A DNA stretch of 64,000 nt from Eshraghiella sp045129695 (lineage in GTDB: Bacteria > Bacillota > Clostridia > Lachnospirales > Lachnospiraceae): the NCBI GenBank assembly GCA_045129695.1, contig JBGVJZ010000013.1, positions 29,369 to 93,368 on the forward strand, written 5' to 3'. A model generated the notes under the pieces. The model was not told where the DNA came from and did not search any database. It saw only the letters and a list, made by a program, of their open reading frames with translations. Positions within the stretch are counted from its first letter, which is position 1; each line of letters begins with the position of its first letter. Both the position numbers and the translations under genes were made by a program. Shown here piece by piece: positions 24,501-32,336 of the stretch.

Positions 24501-26525
24501 ATCTTCATAGCATCCTGTTGTGAGTTTTCCGGCTAACACTTGGTTAGTGTCATATGGAATATTGGTAACCGCTGATGGAATAGCATCAGTTGATGCTGCG
24601 TTCGGGTTATCATCTGATACAATTACATAATTAAGTTCAAATTTCTCTTTCTCATTAATTACATATTTAAATTCAGAGGCAGGAGCCTCGTCGATTTCTA
24701 CCACTCCAAAATCCACTGACACATTATATGTCTCATTACTTAACTTATAGCCAACCGGTGCATTGCTCTCTGAAAGAACATATTCATGTCCTGAAGGTAT
24801 TTTACTAAAACATACTCTTCCATCCGCATCAGATGTTGATGTCAATGTATCAATTGTTACTGGGGCATAAAATCCATCTATCTTGAGACAGGTAGTACAA
24901 TTATCACTATGTTTTAAAGTAAATTCCGAACCCTGCACAGAGATATTTCTGCCTGAATCATCTATTTTATTAAAAGAGAATTCTCCCAAATAGCCCTCTA
25001 CAGTAGGAATTGAATAATTAATTGTCTTAATAGCTATCTTTCCATTATCATTGACCATATATGAGAGTGTAGTCTCACCATTAGTCTCAATAGGTGTGTT
25101 CGGTACAAAATCTGCAGCTTCATTCTTAAGACGAATTCTATATTTCAGCTGATATGTATATGTAGTGTCATTACCATTAACACTTGAGGTATAGCCTGAT
25201 TCCGGAAGAACCCAGCTGATTGCGTCTGTGTCGGTATCAAAAGAAGCCGTATTTTCATTGCCTTCTCCTGACGAGCCGTTAAGTTCTGAATCGAAGCTGC
25301 CACTCTTGGTCAAAAACGAAATAAATTCCACATTCTTGGATGTAGATGCCGCACTGTTCATCGGATCTGCGGTTTTCCATGCCTCAACCACGTATTCCTT
25401 ACTGGTTTCATGCATTATATTAAGAATCTCCGTAAATGCTGCAGTCATTCCCACAGTATCATTACCATCAGAATAATACTGCGAACCAATTTCGTTATAC
25501 AGCCAGTTCTTGTAAGCACTATCGTATTGGGTGGAATCACTGCTCTCAATTACCAGTGCCTCCCCTGAATTATAATCCACGGTACTTCCTATTCCGGTAG
25601 AATTATTTCTTATAAAATCAGAAACCTTTTTCTGACCAATGCTGATTCCCACGGAATAAATTGAAATACCTGATTCTTTAATCTCCTCAGCACGGTTTTC
25701 AGTGTATTTTGCGGCAACGTCACTGTAATTAACGCCTGCCAGACAGTAATATCCCGTCTTAATATCGTAAAATATACCATCTTTACCAACTGTTCCGGCT
25801 GCAGTCGACATTACAGGGTTATAACCTGTTATCTTGGTAGTACTTGTGTTATTATGATTCTGACTGTATGTAGTCGGCATACCATCAATTAACAAAATGA
25901 TGTATTTATTCTCTGTAGAGGATTCAGCAAGAATATTTTCAGCAAGACGAAGCCCCGCCTCAATATTGGTAAATCTTGTGTTACTCAGATTATATTCATC
26001 AAGATCTCCCAAAAGCTTATTGATTTTAGTCTCTACATTGTTACAGATTACTTCACCCGTAACGTCATCACTTGCACAATCAATCAACGTCTGCTGTACC
26101 TGTGCATTGGTATTAAAGGTTACAATTGACAGTTCTCTCGGTACTTCCGCCCCTTTTGATGATGCCGCATAATCAGTAATAAACTGCTTCGTAGCATCCA
26201 TCGCTTCCTCAAATCGGGTAATTCCGTTGGCAGAATTTGTAAACATTGTATTGCTGATATCCAATACAATTACAACAGACATTGGTGGTTGTTCCAACAT
26301 TTTATGTATTTCACTCTTGGTCTCAACCTTAAGAGTAATATCAAAGATGTTCTCCATGTCTGTTTTGTTAATAATCTTACTGACAGATATATTGTCACCC
26401 TTGGTCACTTCCCCCGCATAACTAATCTGCGTATCTTCAGCATAGGCAATAAGATTACTCGGTGCATGCATTACACAAAGGCAGAATACCAATACAATTG
26501 CAAGAATCTTTTTTAGTCTTTTCAT
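21531..26525 (-). CDS. Giant surface protein: VWA, SpaA-like and SHIRT/InlB-type repeats
   Basis: A 1664-residue secreted protein. Signal peptide at 1-30. A von Willebrand A domain spans about 60-380, with a MIDAS-like VLDISNT (Thr in place of the second Ser) and IILLIDG. A SpaA/Cna-B-type domain at about 510-620 has YVLSESNAPVGYKL and could hold an isopeptide bond. Then come eleven repeats of 80-95 residues in strict alternation: six of type A (GWYDNEACTGTP then VYGKW, InlB B-repeat style) and five of type B (WTTSDGT, then TFTPWDK, then GSWTF, SHIRT-like). The end is VPAGSD, a hydrophobic helix and RKRK. Probably a stalked adhesin; the ligand is unknown. It has its own promoter and terminator. 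Confidence 0.85.
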   Translation of the reverse strand: MKRLKKILAIVLVFCLCVMHAPSNLIAYAEDTQISYAGEVTKGDNISVSKIINKTDMENIFDITLKVETKSEIHKMLEQPPMSVVIVLDISNTMFTNSANGITRFEEAMDATKQFITDYAASSKGAEVPRELSIVTFNTNAQVQQTLIDCASDDVTGEVICNNVETKINKLLGDLDEYNLSNTRFTNIEAGLRLAENILAESSTENKYIILLIDGMPTTYSQNHNNTSTTKITGYNPVMSTAAGTVGKDGIFYDIKTGYYCLAGVNYSDVAAKYTENRAEEIKESGISIYSVGISIGQKKVSDFIRNNSTGIGSTVDYNSGEALVIESSDSTQYDSAYKNWLYNEIGSQYYSDGNDTVGMTAAFTEILNIMHETSKEYVVEAWKTADPMNSAASTSKNVEFISFLTKSGSFDSELNGSSGEGNENTASFDTDTDAISWVLPESGYTSSVNGNDTTYTYQLKYRIRLKNEAADFVPNTPIETNGETTLSYMVNDNGKIAIKTINYSIPTVEGYLGEFSFNKIDDSGRNISVQGSEFTLKHSDNCTTCLKIDGFYAPVTIDTLTSTSDADGRVCFSKIPSGHEYVLSESNAPVGYKLSNETYNVSVDFGVVEIDEAPASEFKYVINEKEKFELNYVIVSDDNPNAASTDAIPSAVTNIPYDTNQVLAGKLTTGCYEDANGNTGSWKFSGWYDNDACTGTSIDAISIKQDETVYGKWDFTPQNPLKYNVTYIVNPDPIYGIPGDTATPIDHMEYESNTLVEVADNLTTVWTTSEGTEMGTDAGVPGVWTFNGWDKTGFNITENTTITGSWTFEPTPETYTLEYVIVSTENPRNEKTAATPATVTNIVYNEDRVLAAGLTTTDLMSSGEDYVNWQFLGWYDNEECTGTPISVINIKQNETVYGKWTYTLRNHKVEYVVTGDSEYGIPGDTTIPATKEYNYFDTVRVENNQYTSWITSNGMADGIPGTWTFTPWDKGPGTNFTITTDTVIKGSWEFVPDTYSLEYDIVTSDNPNATLTTPTPAITTDIAYNTNIVLANKLTTADTVNDLGSGDISGTWRFSGWYEDAACVGDRIEVINIKTDETVYGKWEFIEGDKYIVTYEVDPDPTYGKPADTFTPEDMNEYQLGDIVDLADNLVTTWTTSDGTTNGYHGTWKFTPWDKEDVFEITGNTNIKGAWTFTPSSHGLEYVIVSDDNPAAEDTDATPSKVTNIPFGGDKKLALPLETLANNNDGVPGEWKFSGWYENEACIGAPIENVTNICEDKIVYGKWEFIPITYKVEYEVTGDPVYGVPGDTNTPESTSNHAYEELIDVADNLTTRWTTSDGTEAGISGTWIFTPWDTEDFNIKADTVIRGEWTFRQTYYILDYVIVSTDNPDADKTTPTPVRADKISYDANITLADRLSTTDIYNDYGGTDVEGAWRFLGWYDNSACTGNRIEYINIKKNETVYGKWEFVMGKLIVDYVVTGDSTYGKPSDVLTPEDLNNYDKGELVDVKEMLTTSWTTSDGTAEGIPGKWEFVPWDKDDFNIQANTTIYGEWKFTPYTYKLEYVIVSTVNPDSTLTDVTPSVITDIAYNTDITVSDALTTTAESKGEVPGTWEFIGWYDNEACEGTPLDVVNIKADRIVYGKWIFTSDNSVPAGSDTWKYVSVSLLTLTLFGAAYVLRKRKIVNE
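21660..24650 (-). repeat. Alternating A/B protein repeats of the surface adhesin
   Basis: Eleven coding repeats of about 240-285 bp lie in the order A-B-A-B-A-B-A-B-A-B-A (six A, five B). They are diverged at the DNA level but keep fixed marks: A ends in VYGKW, B contains PWDK or GWDK. The unit of amplification seems to be the A+B pair of about 530 bp. Confidence 0.85.
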
Positions 26526-26560
26526 CCTGTCACTCCTTATAAAAACGGCATTTTTATATA

Positions 26561-26589
26561 ATTTTACTACTTGCAGTCATTATTATCAA
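26561..26589 (-). promoter_or_regulatory. Promoter of the giant surface-protein gene
   Basis: On the minus strand TTGATA (26589-26584), exact 17-nt spacer, TAAAAT (26566-26561). The start codon is 36 nt downstream, behind AAGGAG. Confidence 0.65.
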
Positions 26590-26647
26590 CCTCAAACAGA
26601 TGAATACTTTAATCATTCTGCTTTAATCATTCTTAGCCATATTTATA

Positions 26648-26677
26648 TTGAAACTTAATACCAACAAATGGTATAAT
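26648..26677 (+). promoter_or_regulatory. Promoter of trkA-trkH
   Basis: TTGAAA (26648-26653), 18-nt spacer, TATAAT (26672-26677). The predicted start codon is 49 nt downstream. Confidence 0.65.
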
Positions 26678-26725
26678 CCACTCGGTATATAATTTACATT
26701 GCACTATTATGAAAGGATTACAAAC

Positions 26726-28111
26726 ATGTCAGCAAAAAACAGGTCCAAACGCGGACTCAATATAATTATTGTTGGATGCGGAAAGGTCGGAGCAACACTT
26801 ATTGAGCAGCTCAGCAAAGAAGGCCATGACATCACAATTATTGATACTAATTCGTACAAAATACAGGAAATCACCAACCAGTATGACATAATTGGTCTTG
26901 TTGGTAATGGTGCAAGCTACAATGTCCAGATGGAAGCCGGCATTAACAACGCTGACTTAATTATTTCAGTAACCGGATCCGATGAATTAAATATTCTGTG
27001 CTGTACTATTGCCACTCAGGTAGGTAAATGTGCCGCTATCGCCAGAGTAAGAACCCCTGATTACAGCAGAGAGGTCAACTACCTGCGCAGCAAGCTTGGT
27101 CTTGCACTTATTATTAATCCTGAGCTTGAAGCTGCCAAAGAAATGACACACATATTATGTCTTCCGACAGCACTTGAGGTAAATGCTTTTGCTCACAATC
27201 AGGCTGAATTAATTAAATTTAAGATTCCGCAGGACAGCATTCTGGATGGTGTGGCAATTTCCAATCTTGGAAAGCACATTGAACATAAGATATTAATCTG
27301 TGCCGTAGAACGCAATGGTGAGGTGTATATTCCAAACGGAACTTTTGAACTCAGTGCAGGTGATATTATTTCCTTTGTAGCACCTAATAAGGTAGCCAAA
27401 AACTTTCTTGAATCCATAGGCTATAACACCAGAAGAGTTAAGGATACAATGATTATTGGAGGTGGCAAAAGCTCTTACTATCTTGCAGAGCAGCTTATCC
27501 GGCGCGGCATCTCTGTTAAAATAATTGAATCCCGCAAAGAACGTTGTGAGGAATTGAGTGTACTGCTTCCAAAAGCAATAATTATTAACGGCGACGGAAC
27601 TGATATTGAACTTCTCAAGGAAGAGGGGATAGAATATACGGAGTCCTTTGTTCCGCTTACCGGCATTGATGAGGAGAATATTATTTTAACCCTGTATGCC
27701 AAAAAAGTCTCCAAAGCTAAAGTCATCACCCAGATTAATAAGATTAATTTCAGCGAGGTTATAGGAAGTCTTGACCTTGGAAGTGTAATCTACCCTAAAT
27801 ATATAACCTCCGAAGCAATTATTGCTTATGTACGTGCCAAGAAGGAATCTTTAGACAGAAATATCGAGACTCTGTATCATATGTTTGATTCAAAGGTTGA
27901 GGCTATTGAATTCAGAATTGAGGATACACCCGGACTTACAGGAATTCCTCTCAAGGATTTATCATTAAAAAATGACGTACTCGTATCATTTATAAACCGC
28001 AAAGGAACCAGCATCATCCCAAGCGGTCTGGACAGCATGCTGCCGGGAGATACTGTGATGATTGTAACAAAACACACCGGTTTTAGTAATATTCAGGAAA
28101 TTTTGAAATAA
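26726..28111 (+). CDS. trkA: Trk potassium uptake regulator TrkA
   Basis: A 461-residue peripheral membrane protein that gates the TrkH channel in response to nucleotides. It has two RCK units, each with a Rossmann NAD-binding fold and a C-terminal RCK_C part: the first starts IIVGCGKVGATLIEQL with IIDTN closing the second strand, the second starts IIGGGKSSYYLAEQL. The second glycine motif is GGGKSS rather than GxGxxG, as often seen in TrkA. ATG at 26726 is favoured because AAAGGAT lies upstream; an earlier ATG has no such site. It is followed by trkH 21 bases later. Confidence 0.92.
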   Translation: MSAKNRSKRGLNIIIVGCGKVGATLIEQLSKEGHDITIIDTNSYKIQEITNQYDIIGLVGNGASYNVQMEAGINNADLIISVTGSDELNILCCTIATQVGKCAAIARVRTPDYSREVNYLRSKLGLALIINPELEAAKEMTHILCLPTALEVNAFAHNQAELIKFKIPQDSILDGVAISNLGKHIEHKILICAVERNGEVYIPNGTFELSAGDIISFVAPNKVAKNFLESIGYNTRRVKDTMIIGGGKSSYYLAEQLIRRGISVKIIESRKERCEELSVLLPKAIIINGDGTDIELLKEEGIEYTESFVPLTGIDEENIILTLYAKKVSKAKVITQINKINFSEVIGSLDLGSVIYPKYITSEAIIAYVRAKKESLDRNIETLYHMFDSKVEAIEFRIEDTPGLTGIPLKDLSLKNDVLVSFINRKGTSIIPSGLDSMLPGDTVMIVTKHTGFSNIQEILK

Positions 28112-28132
28112 ATCCATTTTAGGAGTTTGGTT

Positions 28133-29608
28133 ATGAATGGTGCAATTATTAGATATATTTTAGGTTATGTATTAAAAATAGAAGGATTACTCCTTATACT
28201 CCCAAGCTTCGTTGCGGCGATTTACAAGGAAACAGAGGGATTTTATTATTTTGCCGTGGGAATGGTATGCATATTGCTTGGAATGCTTTTATCCAACAAA
28301 AAACCGGATAATTCGGTTTTCTATTTAAAGGAAGGTTGTGTAGCAACCTCACTCAGCTGGATTATTCTAAGTACTTTTGGTGCATTACCACTGTTTCTCT
28401 CCCGAGAAATTCCTTCCTACGTTGATGCTCTTTTTGAAACAATATCAGGCTTTACAACTACAGGTGCAAGTATTCTGTCCGATGTTGAGGCACTTTCGCA
28501 CTGTGCACTCTTCTGGCGAAGCTTTACCCACTGGATTGGCGGTATGGGAGTTCTGGTATTCCTGCTTGCTGTTGTACCAATGACAGGTGGCTCGCATATG
28601 AACCTTATGAAAGCGGAGAGCCCGGGCCCTTCTGTTGGCAAGCTTGTTCCAAAGGTGCGACATACAGCAAGAATACTGTATCTTATATATTTGGGAATGA
28701 CGGTTTTACAATTTATTCTTCTCATCTGCGGTGGCATGAGTATATTTGATGCAATTAATACCAGCTTTGCAACCGCCGGCACAGGAGGCTTCGGCTTTAA
28801 AAATGACAGTTTTGCCGGTTTCTCCCCATATCTCCAGTGGGTTGTAACAATTTTCATGATATTATTTGGTGTTAACTTCAATGCATATTATCTGATTCTG
28901 TTTGGTAAGTTTAAAAAAGCTTTAGTAATGGAGGAGGTTCGCTGCTATTTTATAATAATACTTGTCTCCACAGGAATAATTTTTGCACAACTGGTTCACT
29001 CATCAGTTAATACCTTCAAAGCCATAACTGATGCGGCTTTTCAGGTAGGTTCAATTATTACTACTACCGGATTTGCAACAACGGATTTTAATCTGTGGCC
29101 TCAGACAAGCAAGACAATTCTGGTAATCCTTATGTTTATCGGTGCATGTGCAGGAAGTACAGGCGGAGGAATTAAAGTTTCAAGATTTATTATATGGGTT
29201 AAATCACTTGGCAAAGAACTTTATTCATATATCCATCCAAAGAGCATTAAGAAAATTAAAATGGAGGATAAGGTTGTTGAACACGAAGTGGTAAGAGCAA
29301 CAAATGTCTATTTTATTACCTTTTTTCTTATATTTGCAGCATCCGTACTTGCAATTTCAATTGAAGGTAAGGATTTGATAACTAATTTTACAGCTGTTGC
29401 CGCAACAATTAACAATATCGGTCCCGGCTTGGAAGCTGTAGGTCCTACACAGAATTTCGGACATTTCTCAGTATTTTCCAAATTTATTCTGATGTTTGAC
29501 ATGCTGGCAGGACGATTAGAATTATTCCCTCTTCTGATCCTCTTTCATCCAACACTTTGGAAGGATATGTTTGTTCAGGAACGCAGAAGAAGAAAACTTG
29601 CAAAATAA
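28133..29608 (+). CDS. trkH: Trk potassium channel subunit TrkH
   Basis: A 491-residue potassium-translocating membrane protein with the four pore repeats of the SKT superfamily. Selectivity-loop motifs are visible as ISGFTTTGASIL, SFATAGTGGFG, TTTGFATTDFN and INNIGPGL. GGIKVSRF, the conserved cytoplasmic stretch before the last pore unit, is present. ATG at 28133 has AGGAG seven bases upstream and is preferred to a TTG six bases earlier. It forms a two-gene operon with trkA and ends at the shared-family terminator at 29618. Confidence 0.92.
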   Translation: MNGAIIRYILGYVLKIEGLLLILPSFVAAIYKETEGFYYFAVGMVCILLGMLLSNKKPDNSVFYLKEGCVATSLSWIILSTFGALPLFLSREIPSYVDALFETISGFTTTGASILSDVEALSHCALFWRSFTHWIGGMGVLVFLLAVVPMTGGSHMNLMKAESPGPSVGKLVPKVRHTARILYLIYLGMTVLQFILLICGGMSIFDAINTSFATAGTGGFGFKNDSFAGFSPYLQWVVTIFMILFGVNFNAYYLILFGKFKKALVMEEVRCYFIIILVSTGIIFAQLVHSSVNTFKAITDAAFQVGSIITTTGFATTDFNLWPQTSKTILVILMFIGACAGSTGGGIKVSRFIIWVKSLGKELYSYIHPKSIKKIKMEDKVVEHEVVRATNVYFITFFLIFAASVLAISIEGKDLITNFTAVAATINNIGPGLEAVGPTQNFGHFSVFSKFILMFDMLAGRLELFPLLILFHPTLWKDMFVQERRRRKLAK

Positions 29609-29617
29609 TGTATGCAA

Positions 29618-29655
29618 AGGGACTGTTACAAAATGAAAATTTTGCTCCAGTCCCT
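29618..29655. terminator. Family terminator hairpin, copy 1
   Basis: AGGGACTG (29618-29625) pairs with CAGTCCCT (29648-29655) and CAAAAT (29629-29634) with ATTTTG (29639-29644). It lies between convergent trkH and the XRE gene. Near-identical hairpins occur at 51325-51357 and 57044-57083. Confidence 0.8.
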
Positions 29656-29662
29656 AAATATT

Positions 29663-30436
29663 CTAAATAAATTGTTTAAATATCCATTTTGCCCATCCTA
29701 AGAAAGACGGAACAATTTCATCGAGATAAGCATTTACTAATTCACGCTCAACCGCTAAATCACCTGTAGAAGCATAATAGCTTCCTATAGCTTCTGAATC
29801 ACCAATTGCAATCTGTGCCCTTGCCACATCTCCAATCGCCGCATAATTACCTATCGCCAATGCTCCGAGTGAAAACTGACCTATTGAAATCGCACCGACA
29901 GCTACAACTCCACAGCTTATAGCTCCAAAAGTCATAATTCCGGTTGCTATTGCTCCAAAGCTAAATCCACCTATTGCGAATATTCCCATTGCAAACAGCC
30001 CTAACGATATCAAACCAAATGAAAAAACACCAAATGATGCGAGTCCACATGATATTATTCCATTTGAAGCGAGTCCGACTGCCACGACACCTTTTGCTTT
30101 AAGCCCTATTGCGATAATACCATGGGCATTTTTACCAAAATGCCACAGTGGCACGCCCTTAACCATTCTGCTACTCTTTCGCTCAAAATTAAATCTTCTT
30201 CCCTGTCTGCTGTCTGATTCATTATTAATTGTATCCTCACATTCATCCTTTAATAAATAATCAGTTGTGACGTTAAATAATTTGGCAAGTCTTATTATTT
30301 TCTCGGTCTCCGGATATGCAATGTCAGACTCCCACTTGCTGATGGATTGTCTTGACACATCCATCAGCTCAGCTAACTGTTCCTGAGTATAATTGTGCTC
30401 TTTTCTTAATCTGGTTAATTTGTTTCCTAATGTCAT
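29663..30436 (-). CDS. XRE-family regulator with C-terminal Gly-pentad repeat domain
   Basis: A 257-residue protein. Residues 5-62 are a lambda-repressor-like helix-turn-helix (RKEHNYTQEQLAELMDVSRQ followed by SISKWESD). After a charged linker, residues 106-200 are nineteen uninterrupted five-residue repeats that each begin with Gly (GIIAI, GLKAK, GVVAV and so on). They are very hydrophobic and without charges except one pair, so this part either lies in the membrane or makes a regular Gly-spaced coil. An acidic, Ser/Tyr-containing segment closes the protein. Such HTH-repeat proteins occur in Firmicutes; their signal is unknown. Start behind GGAGAA. Confidence 0.8.
   Translation of the reverse strand: MTLGNKLTRLRKEHNYTQEQLAELMDVSRQSISKWESDIAYPETEKIIRLAKLFNVTTDYLLKDECEDTINNESDSRQGRRFNFERKSSRMVKGVPLWHFGKNAHGIIAIGLKAKGVVAVGLASNGIISCGLASFGVFSFGLISLGLFAMGIFAIGGFSFGAIATGIMTFGAISCGVVAVGAISIGQFSLGALAIGNYAAIGDVARAQIAIGDSEAIGSYYASTGDLAVERELVNAYLDEIVPSFLGWAKWIFKQFI
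29837..30121 (-). repeat. Nineteen tandem 15-bp coding units (G-h-x-x-h pentads)
   Basis: The segment encodes nineteen successive pentapeptides beginning with Gly. The DNA units vary, so the repeat is kept by protein selection rather than recent duplication. Confidence 0.85.
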
Positions 30437-30564
30437 AATGTTATTCTCCTCATCTCTTGAATCTCAATTCACAAAAATCATATTATTTCCGCATGCAACC
30501 TGACAGAAACTTTGAATTTCTTTATGTAAACTTACAGTTGCAAACGCCGAAAATATCAGGAAAA

Positions 30565-31614
30565 TTACTTATTAACACACATTACCTTTATATAGTCCTC
30601 TGATTTGTCCCTCATTATATATAATCCATTTTCAAGTTCATCAAGGGCCATTCTGTGAGAAATCAAATCCGCGGCACTGACCTTCCCCTGTGCCAAGAGC
30701 TTAAGCACATAATGCCAGTCATCTTCTTCTTCATGTATAAAAGAAGAGTTCCATGTCCCTTTAACAGTTAACTGATTGCGTAAAATCTTCCAGTAAGTAT
30801 TTTTGTCTAATTCCATATCTGAGTATGGATTGCCAATTAACATAATTCTGCCGGCAGGTGCAGTCAGATTCACAGCCTGAACCACAGTTTCATTACGTCC
30901 GACACATTCAAAAAACACATCCGCCCCCTTATTATCTGTATTACTCATAATCCAATCTGAAACATCCTCTGTTCTACTGTCACAGAAAGAACTGTCTGAA
31001 AGTCCCATTTTGAGAACAGTCTGCTTCTGAAAATCCTTATTGCCGATTACAAAAATATCCTTAATTCCTTTTTCTATTAAAAACATAAGCAAAAGTATTC
31101 CAATAGTTCCTAGTCCACATACAACAACTCTATCAGCCTCTCTAACCTCAATGCGTCTGATTGCATGAGCAGCTACCGCCATCGGTTCAAGCATTGCAGC
31201 CTCTTCAAACGTAACATTGTCAGGCAGTTCAATAAGATTATCCTCCGGCACTGCTACATACTCTGCAAAACCTCCATCTCTGCGTGAGCCAAGATAATCA
31301 TAATTTCTGCACATCTCATATTGCTTATTAATACATGGTGAACATTTCCTGCATGGAATCAGAGGAAACACTCCAACTCTTTTATTCAACCACTTATCAT
31401 CTGCATTAGCACCAACAGCCACTACCTGTCCGGCAAACTCATGCCCCGGTATCAGCGGATGCCTATGTGCCCCTGTCTGATAGATTCTAGGAATATCTGA
31501 ACCGCAGATACCAACTGCCTTAACTGCCACAAGTACTTCATTGTCTGCCAATTCCGGCATATCCACTTCATTTAATTGCAAATCATTTGCTCTATGTAAA
31601 ACCCATGCTTTCAT
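30565..31614 (-). CDS. Zinc-dependent alditol-phosphate dehydrogenase (TarJ/GatD-like)
   Basis: A 349-residue medium-chain dehydrogenase. Catalytic zinc ligands are in GICGSD and GHEFAG; the structural zinc cysteines are in PCRKCSPCINKQYEMC; the NAD(P) fold has GLGTIG. By sequence it looks like galactitol-1-phosphate 5-dehydrogenase and ribitol-5-phosphate dehydrogenase TarJ. Lying three bases after a TarI/IspD-like cytidylyltransferase and after a pentulose-5-phosphate epimerase, it most likely reduces a pentulose-5-phosphate to an alditol phosphate for CDP-alditol synthesis. Which isomer is unknown. It is the last gene of the glycopolymer operon. Confidence 0.85.
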   Translation of the reverse strand: MKAWVLHRANDLQLNEVDMPELADNEVLVAVKAVGICGSDIPRIYQTGAHRHPLIPGHEFAGQVVAVGANADDKWLNKRVGVFPLIPCRKCSPCINKQYEMCRNYDYLGSRRDGGFAEYVAVPEDNLIELPDNVTFEEAAMLEPMAVAAHAIRRIEVREADRVVVCGLGTIGILLLMFLIEKGIKDIFVIGNKDFQKQTVLKMGLSDSSFCDSRTEDVSDWIMSNTDNKGADVFFECVGRNETVVQAVNLTAPAGRIMLIGNPYSDMELDKNTYWKILRNQLTVKGTWNSSFIHEEEDDWHYVLKLLAQGKVSAADLISHRMALDELENGLYIMRDKSEDYIKVMCVNK

Positions 31615-31617
31615 CTG

Positions 31618-32319
31618 TTATTCTCCATTCTGTTCTATATAAGCACGAAACCGCTCCAAATCCGACATTGTTGTTATTTTAAAATTAGCCTCATCCCCCG
31701 GAATCATCTCAATATCCATTCCTGCCATAATTGCAGGCTCCGTCGAGCCGTTAATATTATAAATCTTATCCGGCAACAACTTCTTATTGGCTTCAATATA
31801 TTTGCCCAGTACAAAAACCTCCGGTGCCTGTCCCGCATAAATCCTGCTTCTGTCCAAAAGCTTACTAACGCTCGTTCCGTCATCACTCAAATACACCGTA
31901 TCCTTCATTGGCAACACAGGAAGCACTCCGTCATGTCCATTAGCAGCCTTAAAGCAATCTGAAACCATCGTCATCGTTAACATTGGTCTTGCAGCATCAT
32001 GGATAAGTACATAATCATCATTCCCCGCATATATGGCAATATCATTTAATCCATTAAAAATTGAGAGCTGTCTGTTAGCTCCCGGTATTGAGAATCCTCT
32101 GAACTTATTATGTAAATCATATTTTGCAAGGCATTTTTTTATTAAATCATGCCATTGCGTATCTGCCACAATCTGAACAGCATCTATCTGACTATGTCCT
32201 GATAATAATTCAATACAATATGATATTATCGTTCTGTTATGTACTTCTATATATTGTTTCGGCATATCAAGTCCCATACGTGTACCTGTTCCGCCGGATA
32301 GAATTAATGCAATGTTCAT
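31618..32319 (-). CDS. Alditol-phosphate cytidylyltransferase (TarI/IspD-like)
   Basis: A 233-residue nucleotidyltransferase. The CTP loop is LSGGTGTRMGLDMPKQY, and IHDAARPM is the family's second signature. IspD and TarI share these; the neighbours (TarJ-like reductase, CDP-glycerol-type transferase) make TarI-type activity, CTP plus alditol phosphate to CDP-alditol, the better call. The ATG at 32319 gives AAGGG nine bases upstream; the ATG at 32325 would be only four bases away. Its translation start lies inside a repeated motif (32319-32336). Confidence 0.85.
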   Translation of the reverse strand: MNIALILSGGTGTRMGLDMPKQYIEVHNRTIISYCIELLSGHSQIDAVQIVADTQWHDLIKKCLAKYDLHNKFRGFSIPGANRQLSIFNGLNDIAIYAGNDDYVLIHDAARPMLTMTMVSDCFKAANGHDGVLPVLPMKDTVYLSDDGTSVSKLLDRSRIYAGQAPEVFVLGKYIEANKKLLPDKIYNINGSTEPAIMAGMDIEMIPGDEANFKITTMSDLERFRAYIEQNGE

Positions 32320-32336
32320 AAGCATCGTCCCTTAAA
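32319..32336 (+). repeat. TAAGCATCGTTCC motif, copy A
   Basis: TAAGCATCGTCCCTTAAA matches copy B at 33037-33054 in 17 of 18 bases, in the same orientation. The two copies bracket the epimerase gene. On the minus strand this copy supplies the ribosome-binding site and start of the cytidylyltransferase gene. Confidence 0.6.

Noticed and set aside
21691..24510. Several plus-strand open frames of 60-145 codons opposite the adhesin repeats
   Set aside because: They mirror the repeats of the real gene, lack ribosome-binding sites and have no recognisable product.
21660..24650. CRISPR-like periodic repeats
   Set aside because: The periodicity is in a single open reading frame and reflects protein repeats with diverged DNA; no constant 25-40 bp repeats with unique spacers are seen here or elsewhere in the window.
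29837..30121. Transmembrane transporter reading of the hydrophobic C-terminus of the XRE protein
   Set aside because: Strict Gly spacing of five and the absence of helix breaks or loops do not fit ordinary membrane helices; left as a repeat domain.
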